A stretch of 64,000 nucleotides of DNA from Apis mellifera (Eukaryota; Arthropoda; Insecta; Hymenoptera; Apidae). Under the pieces are notes generated by a model. The model had not been told where the DNA came from, searched no databases, and saw nothing but the letters and a program-made list of their open reading frames with translations. Numbering within the stretch: the stretch's first letter is position 1; every line of letters begins with the position of its first letter. The stretch is from positions 20,740,202-20,804,201 of the forward strand of contig NC_037638.1 in the NCBI RefSeq assembly GCF_003254395.2. Reading direction: 5' to 3'. Shown here piece by piece: positions 13,559-27,236 of this stretch. The translations under genes and the position numbers were made by a program.

Positions 13559-16500
13559 CCTCCACGTGAAACGTGTCTTTTTTTTTTTTTTGGCACTACT
13601 GAACGTTGAAAATGTTTTTCGATGGATATCTTATCCGATGAATGATTTTTGGCTTGTCGACATTTTTCGCGTTTATTTCACGTTTCTATTTACCCGTTGA
13701 ACTTTTTATCTCTTTTTATTTTTTGATACGTATATATATATATTTTTTTTTTTTTTATTCGTGAAACATTATTATGATAGAAACTTGTAGATGTTGTTGA
13801 AAACAACTTTCGCAAAGTCGAAAACAAAATTGATCAGTCTGAAGTGAAACGGAGATGGGAAACTTTTCATTCCCGACCAACGAAACGAAAAGGTAAATAG
13901 AAAACGGAAAGGGGAGAAGGAAGAAGAGCGAAAGAGAGTTAATGCCCACTACATCTGTCAACCCTCGAGACTGTTCCTATACAAGTCACGCGACTCGGTG
14001 TATCGGTGCAAATGTAATTGTTCGCGCAAAGAGGCTAACCAAATGATATCGAAATCTGTTCAGCAGATAATGCTTTTTTCCCTGTGGCAAGCTGAATATG
14101 AAACGGTTTAAAATTGAGGACAAATTGATAAATGATCGATCCTTTTACTACGAGAGAAATCTCTTTTCAAATCTCGATAAATCTGAGAGATCATCGATTG
14201 TGTGTTTGACAGAAATATCGTAAAAGATTAAAATTTTTTAATTATTTCAACGAGTTACGAAGTTGATTTTGGTATCAAGAATTTTTAATCATTATGATAA
14301 AATTTTTTCTTTGAAGGATCCCTTGTACGAAGCTGCTCGCTTCACTCTTTGAGTGAAAATCAATCGAATGTCACACGGCCAACGTAGAAGAACGTTTCCA
14401 TCGTCTTTTTCCCTCCTTTTTAAATATCCTTGCTGAGCGAAAAACGTGGAAAGAACGAAGGATAGAGAACAGAGGACAGGAGCAAGGATGGGTGGAAGAG
14501 AGACAGACGTGACAGGAATGACAAAAAAGGTAATCTCGGCTGACAGAAATCCAGTCACAAGGGAGATCGAAGACGCGACAGAGAATCATTGAGTCTGAAA
14601 ACTTCCTATATTCCCTTTCGTCATCTCATTGCACGGCTGAATGTTTAGATTCTCCCTCTTCTATGAATTCTTCTTTTAAAGAATTTTTATTCAACTAACG
14701 CGATACAACACGACAATAATTCGCTGTAACGCAAACTTTTACCCCGATTATCATCGTGCTCGCGCTTTTACTCTTGCTTTTCGCTTTCTGAAAAAAAAAA
14801 AAAGAAAGAACGAAACTTTTTACGACTCCTGTTACGAGTATAATTACAAAAAAAAAAAGAAGAAAAATGAAACATAAGTGTTTAGTTACGGAACGAAACA
14901 AAAATTGCAAGCGAAAAATATATTTATCTTCAATTTTCTCGTTCTATTTGCATTGCTCGGTTGAATTGCCACAATTTAATAATATTATACTTGCTTAAAA
15001 AGGATAGTTTGTTCGTTTCCTGGTTCTGTTCCATCTGGTTGGTTATTTTTTTCGCAACAGGAAGATCTCAATTGAAAGCTTTTTTTTTTTTTTTTTTTCG
15101 TTTCGATTGGCTTCCTCGAACTCGATTAAACGATTATTAACTTTCGCGTACGGACGTAATGAACCGTAATTGGAAAAATAATTTACAAGATATGGGAATG
15201 GACCGTGGAAGTTAGAAATTTAAAAAATTTGCATGCTGCATAGTTGAAAATTGTTCGAGATATTATTTTGTTTTGTGCAAATTGTTCGTACAAATTGATT
15301 TTCGAATAAAGCGTAATGAAATGCTTAAAATTAAATTTAAATTAAGCAATTTAACGAATATTGTAATAAACTTTTTCGAAATTATAGTTATAGTTACGTA
15401 CGTATTATAAAATATATACGTATATATATTATATTTTTCGCGCTAATTTAAGGAAAATTATATTAAAATAATTTTATTTAGAGTAAAAATTACAAAGTTC
15501 ACGTTTATATCGGTTAAAATCTATCTCGAACAAGAAACGAATCCATTTCCCTCTACCGTATTCTCTTTCATATTCTATTTCTCCTTTGTATTCTAGTCAT
15601 GCATGTGTTATGTTGATATATTCGTAACAGAAAATACATAAAACATACTCATATTATATTGTGTAAGTAGAATGTGTAATTTCCTTCGTAATACCATCCG
15701 TTCGCGTAAAAGAAACTTTAAGAACAAGATATTATAATTCCTTTCATTCAAAATTTTTAAATAAGGATACTGTAAAACGCGAATGTCCATATAAATCATT
15801 TTCATAATGTACGATAAACAGAAATTGCAACGAAGAAAAAAATTCTTTTTTTATAATTTAATTCCTTTAAACAGGAAAAGTTAATATTCTGATTAATTGT
15901 ATATCAAATTAATTCGTATAATTAATCGATAAACTCGATATTGTTAACATTTTAAATTGTTATTTTATGGAGTATAATTAACATTACATCTTATTAATTT
16001 ATGTAAAATTTTTTATGAAAAGGAATTGATATGTCGTATAAAATTTTATAGGTCAACAGAGCTTGTGCAATTTTCCAGTATTGTCAAAAATACGGCTGGG
16101 ATGGGCCATCTATTGTCATTACGATGCAATTGATCCCGCTCGTCGAAAGTTTTTACATTGTCTAACGCTGACAAAGTCGAGTCGTTCATCATCGAATCGT
16201 GGTGAAGGAATACACGGTCGCATACGTGTAACGTGGCCCGAAGAAAACTTCTATCGACGGCCACTCAATCTTGTTTTTTTTCCATTGGGACACCGCCTGG
16301 TAGCAAGTGGCGTTTTTTCGATGGTTCATCGAAACCTTCGAAACGATCAGGGAAATCTCGATGGATCCGAAAAACCGAAAAACCGAAAAACGACAGACAT
16401 ATTTACAAAGAAAGATCTTTGTGTGGTACGTAGAATTTTTTTCCATATAGCGGAATACAGGAAAATTTGAAATAATAATTTAAATTTTTACGAAAATTAG

Positions 16501-17967
16501 CAAGGATTATAATATTAATTTTTTAAATGAAAAGAGAAAAAAAATGTGTAAGAATGTATAAAAGAATGGTACGATATAACATATATAATAATATTAGGTA
16601 AAAGCGTAAAAAAGAGGACCATATTTGCAAATCTGTGAAATAAAATATATAATATATATCGACAGCGAGCTTTCTACATTGGCAATTGTTCGTTGGTTCT
16701 GATAGGGAGGAAATATAGTGAGAGAAAAAACGAGATAGTGGAGTGTATGTTCGTGTTTTTCAGAGCTAGTCCCGTTAGAAGGCAATTTTTATAGAGAACG
16801 AGGGAATTTTATAGTAAATGATCGTGAGAACGAACTGATTCTGATTATGGAATGATCATCTCGTTTTAATATGTTTTCTAAACAGTACCATTTTCAAATA
16901 GTAATATAATAATATATAAAAATAATAAAATTTAAAAAAAATTTAGATTGAAATTTAGATTTATCGAATTTGGAATTAACGAATATTATTAAAAGTAAAA
17001 TAAATCTTATTACAATTATTTGTTACGAAAGTTTTAAAAATCAAATGTAGTGTATTCTTTATTTATTTAAAATAATAACGGGTTAATAATTTTACAGAGA
17101 AAGAAAAAATTTTCCATTAATAATTATTCCATTAATAATATATTAATCAGTAAAATTTTTAAAAGTTACGATTCGTATTGTTATAATAGTTATCATAACA
17201 ACGAAATGTTATATTGATATAACATAACAATAACAAAAATTCACGGAATTGTAATTAAATCCACATTCAGTGAAAAAATTTCACGTTCCATAACATTTAA
17301 TAACATATATAATAACATATACAAGGAAAATTTCCTAGTAAATTTGGAGGACTTTACGGTTTGTATTGTAACGCGACCGTTCGTTCTCACGCTCAGTCTC
17401 GTCGTGACTCTCGATTAGTACGCGTCTTTTTGTTTAATCGCTCGAGAATCTGGAACGTGATTTAACGGTCGTGTGCATTCGCGAGTTTGATGTGGGTGGT
17501 TGCGAATATATTTTAGACGTAGATTAATATCGTATGCTAATGTTGATTTTACGTTGTCTGTTGGCATATACGCGTGGGTTCCTAATGTTTTTCTACATGC
17601 ATCTACGTATGTCCAGTGATGATCAAGATTAGTCACCAGTGCGTGACCTCGTGTGTATGTTAAGAACGAATTATAGTACGTGTTTAACTATGAATTATTG
17701 CGTATTTCGTAATTCGCATTTATTATATCGTATGATTTCGCGTGTGATTGCATATATTACTGCAAGGCGAAAATTACGTCGCGAAATTACGCATATTCGT
17801 TCGTAGAAGATGTCGGCCATATTTGAGATTCTGCGCCTGCGATTCTGCGCATATCTTTTCGGACATTAGTACGTAGATTTTTGCACGTTATGCGTCATAT
17901 ATATTTTTGTGAGTTTTTGTACGTTATTTTGTGTTTACACGTGTTTTACTATTTTTGTTTGTTCCAG

Positions 17968-18010
17968 AAGTTTTGTACGGTAGCCTCTCGACGTATATTT
18001 ATTGCTGTAG
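17968..18010 (+). other. Candidate short spliced exon, coding status unknown
   Basis: This 43-base segment sits between a good acceptor (TTTTTGTTTGTTCCAG) and a consensus donor (GTAAGTAC). One frame through it is open (KFCTVASRRIFIAVG), but the sequence resembles nothing I know. It could be a non-coding RNA exon or a chance pairing of splice-like words; only the splice motifs are observed. Confidence 0.2.
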
Positions 18011-18623
18011 GTAAGTACAAGTTGATTATTTTTAAATTTATTCTCAAAATCATTTGCATAATTTCATGTGCATTTCACGTACAATTTTGATTAAATTTCC
18101 AATCGTATACACAGAATATTTGAATTTCTGTGTTTGATTGCCTTATTGAAATATCGTTCACTTATTAAATTAAGTTTATATTTGCATGTTATAAATTTTA
18201 ATATCACGAATAAAGACATGAATATCGATATTAAGAAAATGAAAATTTGATATTAAGACATAAGAATTCATTTTTTTTTTGGTTAAATTAATTCGAAAGC
18301 ATTGTTATATTAGTCAATTAACTATTAACAATTCAATTTTTATCAAAAAATTTTGACAAAATTAATCTTTTCTAAATTAACCTAACCTAATCTAAATTAA
18401 CCTATATTTTCGTCGTGAATGATGTCATATTCTCTATTAATTTCGGTATTGCGCAGTATTTTTTAAAATGGATATTTATTCGATTTCAAGTCTTATTCTA
18501 CGAGATTTTTAGAAACATTTACTAATTAGAAACATTTATCTCTCTTTCGTTCTATCGGTTTCATTCCTGTAACAATTGCGTGAAATTTTCTCAATCCTTG
18601 GCATGCATTCGACGTTGTCGTAA

Positions 18624-18899
18624 GTGCAATCGTTCGCGCGAAACATTGTAAGGAAACTTGCTATAACAATCGACGAGAAGCCTGAGATTGCCGTGGGGAA
18701 AATTGTTCAGAGGCTTCGTGACGGTTTCTATAGAGTATGTGGCAGATGTGTACGTGAAAGCGGAATTCCATCAGCAACCACCGGAATCGCGTCACTTCGA
18801 GCATGTCACCTTTGCGCGTTCAATTATAATACCGTAAGAAGCATTCTAACTGTTCATTATTATCAAATGCGTGAATTATTATACGGCTCGAGCACATAA
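18624..18899 (+). other. Open frame of unknown status with a CxxC...CxxC pattern
   Basis: This 91-codon frame opens with an ATT-flanked ATG-like start in AT-rich surroundings. It contains CGRC and CHLC, spaced C-x2-C-x17-C-x2-C, superficially like a zinc-binding ribbon. No known family is recognised, the flanks are AT-rich, and a splice-donor-like GTAAGA lies inside it near 18833. It may be a decayed mobile-element fragment or chance; I do not count it as an established gene. Confidence 0.15.
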
Positions 18900-20000
18900 T
18901 ACGTAGATATTCAATCGTACTGTTTTTCGTACATATTCTTTTTAACAATTTAGAAAATAAATTAATTTTAAATATAATTTCCGAAGATATCATATGACGC
19001 GAATTTCTTTCTAAAGAAATTATCAAAATTCAATCATATCAATTTCGAATGCAATCGGAAATATAATAAATCATTTTCAATTCGTATCACTGGATAGAAT
19101 TCCTAAAAGTAGGAATTCTATTTTATAGAGCTTTAATTGAAAACGCGCTATCATCCGAAACCAATCGTTTTTTCCTCGCAATTAAACTTCTCGGGGAAGA
19201 AAAAAAGGGCATAAAATTTCATTAACCTCTAAATTTCCTTAAGTCTCTCGCCAAAGGATCCGATTCGTTTTATTCGACGGGCCGCGTGAATTTCCTAGAT
19301 TTATTCTCTCTTTATCAACGAATTCCACGAAAACGAAAACGTCTGTGATTTCCATTCAACGGTCCATAGCTTCGAATCGACGAATAAAGAGTAACTCGGA
19401 GGGACTCGCGGAGGCGAAGGAGCCGCGAGATTCAGCTTCTTTTAATCATATCGCGCGCGAGCGCGTTGCACGAGCCGCGAAACAGGCCACAAAAGGAGGC
19501 TGGTGGTTAATTTCCGCGCGGAGGGTAAAAAGTGGATGGCGGGCAACTGAAACTTGGACTCGTTGAAAAATTTACAACGCGCCGTGAGCTATTGCCGTCG
19601 ACGAGACGAGCCGAAACGAGACGAGACGAGGGGGATGGGGCGTGAGGACCTTTTCACCGGGCCTTCCTTCCCTCCTTCCTTCCTGCGCTTTGATCCCATA
19701 ATCAGCCCTTTGTTCCTAGCCACTCTGATACGTTTCCCTTGTAAATGACTCGTTGATTCGACCGTACCTTTTATTAACCATGCAAATATGAAATCGTGGT
19801 ATCAGTACCGCCGCCTCTGCCGCGCTTTATCAACCGCAGTTACGGAAGGAGGAGGGGAAGGGGGAGGTTGCTTGGGGCGGAGAAAATTAACCCCCTTACG
19901 ATTGTCGTTTATTACAAGAAATGTGTTTGAGGTGGAAAATACCTTTGAACTACCGGGTGGATGGTTAATTAGAAATTTTAATTGATGTTACTCGACCATT

Positions 20001-20036
20001 CTTTTTTTTCTTTCTTTTCTTTTCTTTTCTTTTTTG
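20001..20036 (+). repeat. (CTTTT)n / (CTTT)n microsatellite
   Basis: T-rich tract with C every four to five bases. Confidence 0.9.
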
Positions 20037-23000
20037 TTCCGTGATAATTAAGATTCGGGTGTTTGCATATTTGGCAAGAAAATGGAAGTGGGATGATATC
20101 GGTAGAGTAACAATTTTAGATAGGTATCTGAACTCGGTAGAAACTGTTCGTGCGATTTAAATTTAAATTCGAATCGAGATAACGGGAGGCATTATTACAG
20201 GGAACACATCGAATATGGAAAGGGCTTAGCGAATAATCTTCCCGGTGTTTTTACGAGTGCATACGAATATAATTCTGATTTTTTCCGAGTAAAATAAAAG
20301 TTATAATTGGATGAGAAAGGATATTTAAAGGGAATCTTTGTTCTTGTTCGGAGAAATGTATTCAATTTTTTTTTCTTTTTTTTTTTTTAAGCGATCGATA
20401 TCGAGTATGCACAACAACATTGAATATTGAACGAAAGTTGCAAAAAACGATAAAAATATATTTAAGACAATTTTTTCTTTTAGATGATAAACGAAGTGAA
20501 AAAAATATTACGGAATATTTTCACGAAATCGCGAGTGCAATGCGAAATTGCAAAGTACACACGGGAACCATTGGAACCAAGGGGGCGAGGTATCCAAGAC
20601 CGGTGTTTGTGTTTCAGCGGTAACCTGACAGGATCCAGGTGAAGCAAGATAATCCTTGGTAAAAGCCACTTACGGAGTGGTGTATGGTACTTTAACTTGT
20701 TATTATACAAGTTCTCGTCGCGGCGCTTAAATAAGCTTGCGACCTGGTGAAAAAGAGATGAAAAACGGAGTGCGCCTTAGCTCGGCGCACCGTGAACATT
20801 TAACGAACGCTTAACGAGCCGTATATAACCAAAGAAATAAGGTTGCTGCACTAAACAATCTAGTTATAATCTTTTTTTCTTCGTGCGAGAAATAGTTGGA
20901 ATGGTTTCAATATGATTAAAATAATAATCCGTTCGTGATTTTCTCTGGATTTTCAATTTTTGAAGATTTTTTTTTACTACAGGATATCGTTCCTCATTAA
21001 GTAATGTGGAATTATTTTTTCAAACGAAGAAAGAATACAATAGTAGCATTTACGACATTTTAATTAATTAAAAAAAAAATCCAGTTCAGAAAATTTTGTT
21101 AGAAAATTTAATTTTTTCATTTCATTTATTCAGCTTCGGGAGAGAAAATTAAATTCTAAAAATATGGGGAATGAAATTTTATTGATTAAATGGTATATCT
21201 ATCCAAAGTACACAATAGAAACCGAATTGAAAAGCAAAAATTAAGTTTATAAATATTTGGAAAATGGATTAAATTAATTTCTGTGAATTATTTTTCGATC
21301 AAGTCTAAAGTTTTATTTTTTTTTTTTAATCTTTCGACAGTGATAAACGTGAGGATTATAAATTATAAATTAATTATAAACGTTTAAGTTTTTTTTGCGA
21401 ACATGGAGATCATTTTGTCAGGAAATCAGCTTTAATAAAAAAAAAAAATTAAATTGAAAATAATCACGAAACGAACAAAGATGTTTCTCTCGCAAAAGTG
21501 GTGAGAAATATCATTTAGCTTAACTAATTCGAGTGACCATAGAGAGTTAATATAAACAGTGATAATTTTAGGTGGAAATGTTATAACAGCAAGACTAACT
21601 AATTTCAACTCGAGGGAGAATAAACTCAAATATGTCGCGATGTCATCCAAATTATATTATTTTATATTCGACGAATATTTTATTTCAATTATTAGACATC
21701 GTTCAAATTTGGTTTAATTAATTCTTAAACTATTCTTAATTATTGATATCGAATTTTCGTTTCATTAGGAAAAGATTCGCTATTAATTTTTTATTTTAAT
21801 TTTAAAGACAAGGAACCGATATAGTTTTTACTAAAAAAAGAGAAATTCGCGAATATGTAACTATTGACAACGTTTAGTTTAGTTAAGTATTCACAATCTT
21901 TCTTTAAAATTATAAAAATTTTCCTTTTCTCGAAACGTGTTTGGAAATCGTGCGCTTCTAATTAAAAATAATAGAAATTCGGGAGGAAGAAATTGCACGG
22001 TATGAATAAAATTCCAAGTTTCCGCGATCCCAAATCGTTTTCGGAAACGGCATCCTTTTCGAGTTTCATTTCACGGTACGAAACGAGCTTCCGTAAATCG
22101 GCAAGTGTCTAACTTGATTTAATCAACGAACGGGTTACTAATTTTCCCCGAATTATTCTCTGAAAAGCGTTCAACTGCAAATTTCACGAGAACGTTAATT
22201 AACAACAGGTTGTTTAATCTTTCGTTACTCGCGACGAAAACGTTTCGTTATAATCCCCTGCCACTCTCTATCCCAATTCTTTTCCTCTGCCGTTTTCTTT
22301 TCATTCTTTCCTTCTCCTCTCCCTTTTTTTTTTTTTTAAAAAAGATTTTAATCCCGAAACCCTCGGCCCGGGGCTAATGATAAACGACCACGGTCACAAT
22401 AAAATTGCGAAAATGTGTGTTAACAGCAGTTTGCAATTTTCGCGGGGAAATTATCGCGAACGTGTCGTAGAGAAAGAGCGGACTGGTGTAAGAACCGAGA
22501 AACGAGCATAATGTAGTTTTATTGCGGCCACAATTCGGTCCAACAGGAAACTTTTCCTCGTCCGTTCCACTTTTTTTTTCCTTCGCATCCTCGAATATTT
22601 TCTCGAGCGTTCCCCCTCGAAACGTTCGATCGAACGATCCGTGTGAAAATTTTTCAGGGGAATATTGTGTAACGAATTTGGGAAAACGCGTTCGCTACAT
22701 TTTTTGACCGAGAGAAAGGAAAACGCGATTTTCCACGGGCGAGTAACCCGAACGAGAAAAGTCAAGAACCGCGAGCCTCGAGAAATATGTCGAACACCGA
22801 CGAGAAATATTGACTTGGATATTTATAGAAGTGAATCTTGGGATCCACGAGCATATACGAGCGGCATATTCGTAGCGTGAATCTATGGAATTTATGGAAA
22901 AAAAAAAAAAAAAGGAAGAGGAATGGAAAAATAGAAGGATATTTTTTTATAAATCGTGGCAATGCATCTTGTCGTTCGACGACTAATCATTAATTTTCAA

Positions 23001-25974
23001 TCACTTTTCATAAAGTTTACCGAACGACGTACAAAGTTTAAAGATTTTGACACAAAAAAGGATGGGATCGGTCGAGGAATCTTGTCAGAGAATAACTGTT
23101 GTACACTCGTGGAAATAAGGATTTAAAATTTTCCACGATCCATAATATTATTTTCATCCCGTATTTTAGGAGGATAGAGAATTCTCCGATATCACGGACG
23201 CTTAAAATGGATAATTTATAGAAGGAATTAAAATAGTTGGCTCAGCTATTTCTCTCGATTCGTAACAAGGGGGATGGAGGGGAAAAGGAAACAGAGAAAT
23301 CGAGACAATTCACGATGGAATGATTTTCGTGGCGTCCCCTTGTTCAATCCAGGGAAACGATTTTAAAATCCGAGGAGGATACCGTTCGACTGGCTGAGCC
23401 CCTTACACGCACGAGTTGCCTGAACTGCAATCAATAAGAAAGTCGAGATTGCTTCAGCGATTGCCTCGGGCCGGATAGCTAGCAAAGGCTTCCGCAAGGC
23501 CGTAGAGAATGAGAAGAGGCCAACGATTGCGGCTTCGATAGAAGAATTTATCATCAGTATGTAAGCAACGTAGAGGTGGAGAGCGAGATTCCCTTTGAGA
23601 TGGAGAATATTAAAATTAAAATTTGACTATTTTAAAAGCTAATGAGGAACACGCGCGTAGAATGTGAAAATTGAATCGTTTCGAAATTACGTATTAAATT
23701 CCTTCCGAAAATTTAAATTAAACGAAATATTGTTGAAAAATAGAATAAAATAAAAAATTAGGGATTCGCCGTTTGGAATTTAGCTTAAAATTTCAAATTT
23801 TACAGGAATAATAATTATTTCGAATATATTAAAAAACTTCTCGAAAACCATATCGTTTCGAAGTTAAGAAACATCTGAAATGACGGAAGGGAAAATTTTT
23901 CTCGCGGCAGAAAATCAAAATCATCATCCGCTGTTAAGTATCTCATTAACTAGCTAATACATATGTACATTCGATGGTTAATATTTGAGGAGAGGAAAGT
24001 ATCCATTACCAAAAGCCTCTGGTTTCAATGCTCTCCTCCTGGAGGGATCGCCGCTCAAACCCTGTGCACACAAACTTATTATAATAGTCAATTCCATTAA
24101 CGTGCGATTTAGCCACGAATCACAGCTTCTAAATCTCGTACGCCGCTTTTCCTTCCCGGACGTTGACCCCTTCGTAATCTGTCGGGACAAACGATCGGTT
24201 TCCGTTTCAAACTACTTTGGCTAGCGCTCGAAGAAAGTGGCGGAGAAGTTAAACGTTTCTCAAAGTTTGCTGCCTTTTCGCCCGGATATCCGCCCGGGAT
24301 ATCTCCTCTCTTGTAATCCCCGTGACTCGTTTTCGTTCGCGGCTTTCCACCTATCCGGACAACAAGTCGCGAGAAACACACCCTTATTAAGGCTGGATTA
24401 TCGTGCTCTTCGACCGTGTACGACGCTTGAATCGTAATTTGCCTGTTTACGCTGCTACACGTTATTACAGCATCGACGTTTTCATAGGGTTGGGAGGATA
24501 GGTATTGCTTATATATCTTATATATACGTGTCTTGTTTATGATGATCGTAAAAAGTTACGCGTTTCGAGCTTGGGGATAAATTAAACGAAGGAAAGGCGT
24601 GTAAAGGGGAAGCGAAGAAAAAGAATTAATTCTCGTTTACTTTTTACACTTTGTTACTTTTGTTACTTTTAATTTGCAAATTGATTTCTTTTTAGAGAAT
24701 CGATTATTCTTGAAATATTTACTCTTCGACGATTTTTCTCAATCGGGTGAAATAACAATTCGAGATGATTTCATACAGTTTCTAATAAATAAGGAAATAG
24801 AAGATGTGACATAGATCACTCGCGTAAAGGATTCTGACAGATTTCACTGAAACGAAAATTAAGATAAGTAAACTGTTTCTATTAGTAGAACGACGAAGCT
24901 GAAATCACTATTTAATTTCCAATGAATGATCAAGGAGAGATTTAGTTTCTGAAAATAGGGCAGGATGATTCCGATAAGATCTGGTGCGTATGGAGCAGGC
25001 TTTACGACGCACCAATTCCCATTCCGCGTCATAAACTTGTTTTCCGCACCCTCCGTCAAGGGGAAACGGGTCCTCCTCCGTGTAACGTGCACATTCTCCG
25101 TGCACGTTTCTACACACACGGACACAAAGACACGCGTGTTTCGAAGATCAAACAGAAGTCCCACGGCGACGAAGACCCTTGCTGTTACCCTTGACTCGAC
25201 TTTTCCATTCCGCCCCCTTTTGCTTGTCGATCCTTGGAGAAGTCGAATATCCTTCCACCCTCGAGAAAGATATCAGGGAAATGTGAGCACTCACGTGAAA
25301 ACGGTCAGAGCATTGATCTCTGGATTTATTCAAAATTCGCTTAGAAAGATTTTTAAATCGTTGGATGGTTCTCGAATTGTTCGAATAATTCGTTCGATTA
25401 ATTTTTTGGATTCGAGATTTTTAAATTTTCGGCGATTTTTTTCTAAATCGTTTTTCTTCAAATCATCGAGCGTTTCTTTAAACGCTTCTTTAATTTAAAT
25501 TCTCGAGTTGATCAGATTTACTCCAAGTGTTTATCGTAATACTTGGAGTAAAATTAGGAACGATAGGATCGCGATAGAAACAAGATAATTCCATTTGACG
25601 ATCATCAACAATAACGATCCATCGTTGCACGTTCAATTTCGTTTTCGCCCATTTCCGAACTCATTCCACATTCGCTTTGATTAATTTTTCTCTCGTGGAC
25701 AATCTGACCCACGGACGACGAGATATTTAACGAGCTCGCGTCGATAGATTTTCTCGAAAAAAAAAAAGCTATAACTGTCCTCCGACCGAAAAAATTCGTC
25801 TGATTTCACGCATTTCACGGAACAACAAACTCGCCGCACATTGTACACCGGAGAAAGGAGCACGTTTTCCCCGACGTTACACGTGATACATTGTCTGGGA
25901 GAGAGAAATGAAAAAAAAAAAAAACCGGTGGCAGCATCACGAAAGACGATAATAACGTTACAAAAATGGAAATA

Positions 25975-25997
25975 AAGAAAGAAAGAAAGAAAGAAAA
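25975..25997 (+). repeat. (GAAA)n microsatellite
   Basis: About five GAAA units; a second, shorter GAAA run lies at about 26112-26134. Together they create the Phe/Ser-rich minus-strand open frame at 25681-26160. Confidence 0.9.
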
Positions 25998-26963
25998 AAG
26001 AGAGTGAAACCGCGACAGAAAATTTTAATTCTTCGTCCTCGCTTTTTCCACTCGCATGTACGGTTGCTCTAAAATATACAAGAAATATGTAACGCGTATC
26101 TACGAAAAAAGAGAGAAAGAAAGAAAGAAAGAGAAAAAAGAACTTGACGAATACGAACAATTTAGAACAATTTCAGTCTAATGGCTATTTACACGTTGGA
26201 ATAAAAAAGGAAGGCTCGAGTTTTTCTGCCAAATTTGCGGGAGAGATCTCGGAAAATATGTAAACGATTATTTCGAAAGAAGATATTTCGAGTGGAAGCG
26301 GTCGACGAGCGGAAAGTAATAGTTTAATGTAGCCTGGCGGGAATCAAACGTAATTTATCTAAAGTGCGTTCATAAGTCTCGCAATTAGGTGGTCGTCGAG
26401 GGGTGCACGCGAGCAATTATTGAAGAAAATTGGATAATTCCTTTGAGACGGTACGAAAGAGGGTTAACCTCATGATAATGACTAATGACGATAAGCTTTG
26501 AATTAGCCTCACGGTAAATTAATCTCCCCTCCCTCCCCTTATTCTCTTATCGATTATCGATGCTTTCGTTTCGTTCAAGATCGTTCGAAATTCATTCCAT
26601 TCAAATGAAACTCGAAGCATAATCGATCTTCCTCGGCATTCGTATACAATAAAATTGATAAATTATTCGCGAGAGAAAAGTAAGAAATTTATTCGATAAT
26701 ACGGAGGCCACGAATATATTGTTTCAGATTTAAGCTGATCACTTATCGATCAAAAAAAAAAAAACTTCTTCCATTCCAGAATGAAAAGTTAATTCTTAAG
26801 AATCGATTTGAATTGAATAAAAGATTGATCGATCTTATTCCTATTTGAATAAATAATAAAGTAAAAATGCATCGTATCACAGACGTAAGAATATCATCGG
26901 AGGAAAGTGTTATTTTTTAAAATTGGAACAGAAAGTAAAGAAAGTAAAGTGGAGAAATCTTAC

Positions 26964-27236
26964 CGGTGATCTTGATGTGATACGGCAATTGGGCGCGCCA
27001 GGTGTCTTGCATTTTCCTGTCGGGCGCGACGCATCGATATTCGCCGGCTTCCTGGTAAACGACTCGACTCAAAGCCAGTGGACCGGGACCACCAACTGGA
27101 TCCATTCCAGGACCGTGTCCCCAACAACCACCGTCGCACTCCAGGGTCACCGCACCCCCGATTTGAACTTCCATCTTCCGGGAATCGGTTGCCTCGCCGT
27201 TCAACGCTTCCGCTTCCGTTTCCATGTCTGGATCGT
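26964..27236 (-). CDS. Internal coding exon: complete second Ig-like domain, atypically short and Gly/Pro-rich between its cysteines
   Basis: This is a 273-base minus-strand exon of exactly 91 codons, phase 1-1. The acceptor CACCGTTTAG lies just above 27236 and the donor GTAAGAT starts at 26963. Spliced to the upstream exon, the junction codon is TAC, giving GYFLNVR-Y-DPDMETEAEA, a smooth linker after strand G of the first Ig domain. The exon then shows MEVQIGGAVTLEC (strand B cysteine), a Gly/Pro-rich stretch with an extra cysteine (DGGCWGHGPGMDPVGGPGP), LALSRVVYQEAGEYRC (E and F strands with EAGEYRC) and a final strand ending YHIKIT. Only 34 residues separate the two core cysteines and no normal strand-C tryptophan context is present. 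The protein continues past the donor; the next exon (fibronectin III, Ig, transmembrane or other) is not recognised. Confidence 0.88.

Larger units (their letters stand above)
6708..17967. other. Non-coding stretch, nothing recognised apart from simple repeats
   Basis: This segment alternates AT-rich parts with CpG-rich parts (about 7.1-7.5 and 8.5-9.9 kb). Open frames of 60-146 codons occur, but they are low-complexity (the Lys/Glu-rich 11743-12183 frame) or overlap simple repeats (12467-12874 ends in a CT run). None has paired splice sites plus a recognisable motif. Confidence 0.45.
18900..26963. other. Downstream intron or flank of the Ig gene, nothing recognised
   Basis: This lies beyond the donor of the last recognised Ig exon. 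By the exon phases, the next exon should start with two bases completing a G-initial codon, but I could not identify one. CpG-rich islets occur at about 19.4-19.9, 23.3-23.6, 24.0-24.4 and 25.0-25.3 kb. Their open frames, on both strands, carry no recognisable domain. Confidence 0.45.

Noticed and set aside
23363..23554. Hydrophobic, alanine-rich 63-codon minus frame and an overlapping plus frame
   Set aside because: Looks membrane-like at first sight, but splice sites and homology are lacking and both strands are open.
25681..26160. 159-codon minus-strand open frame rich in Phe and Ser
   Set aside because: Created by GAAA and A-run microsatellites on the plus strand.
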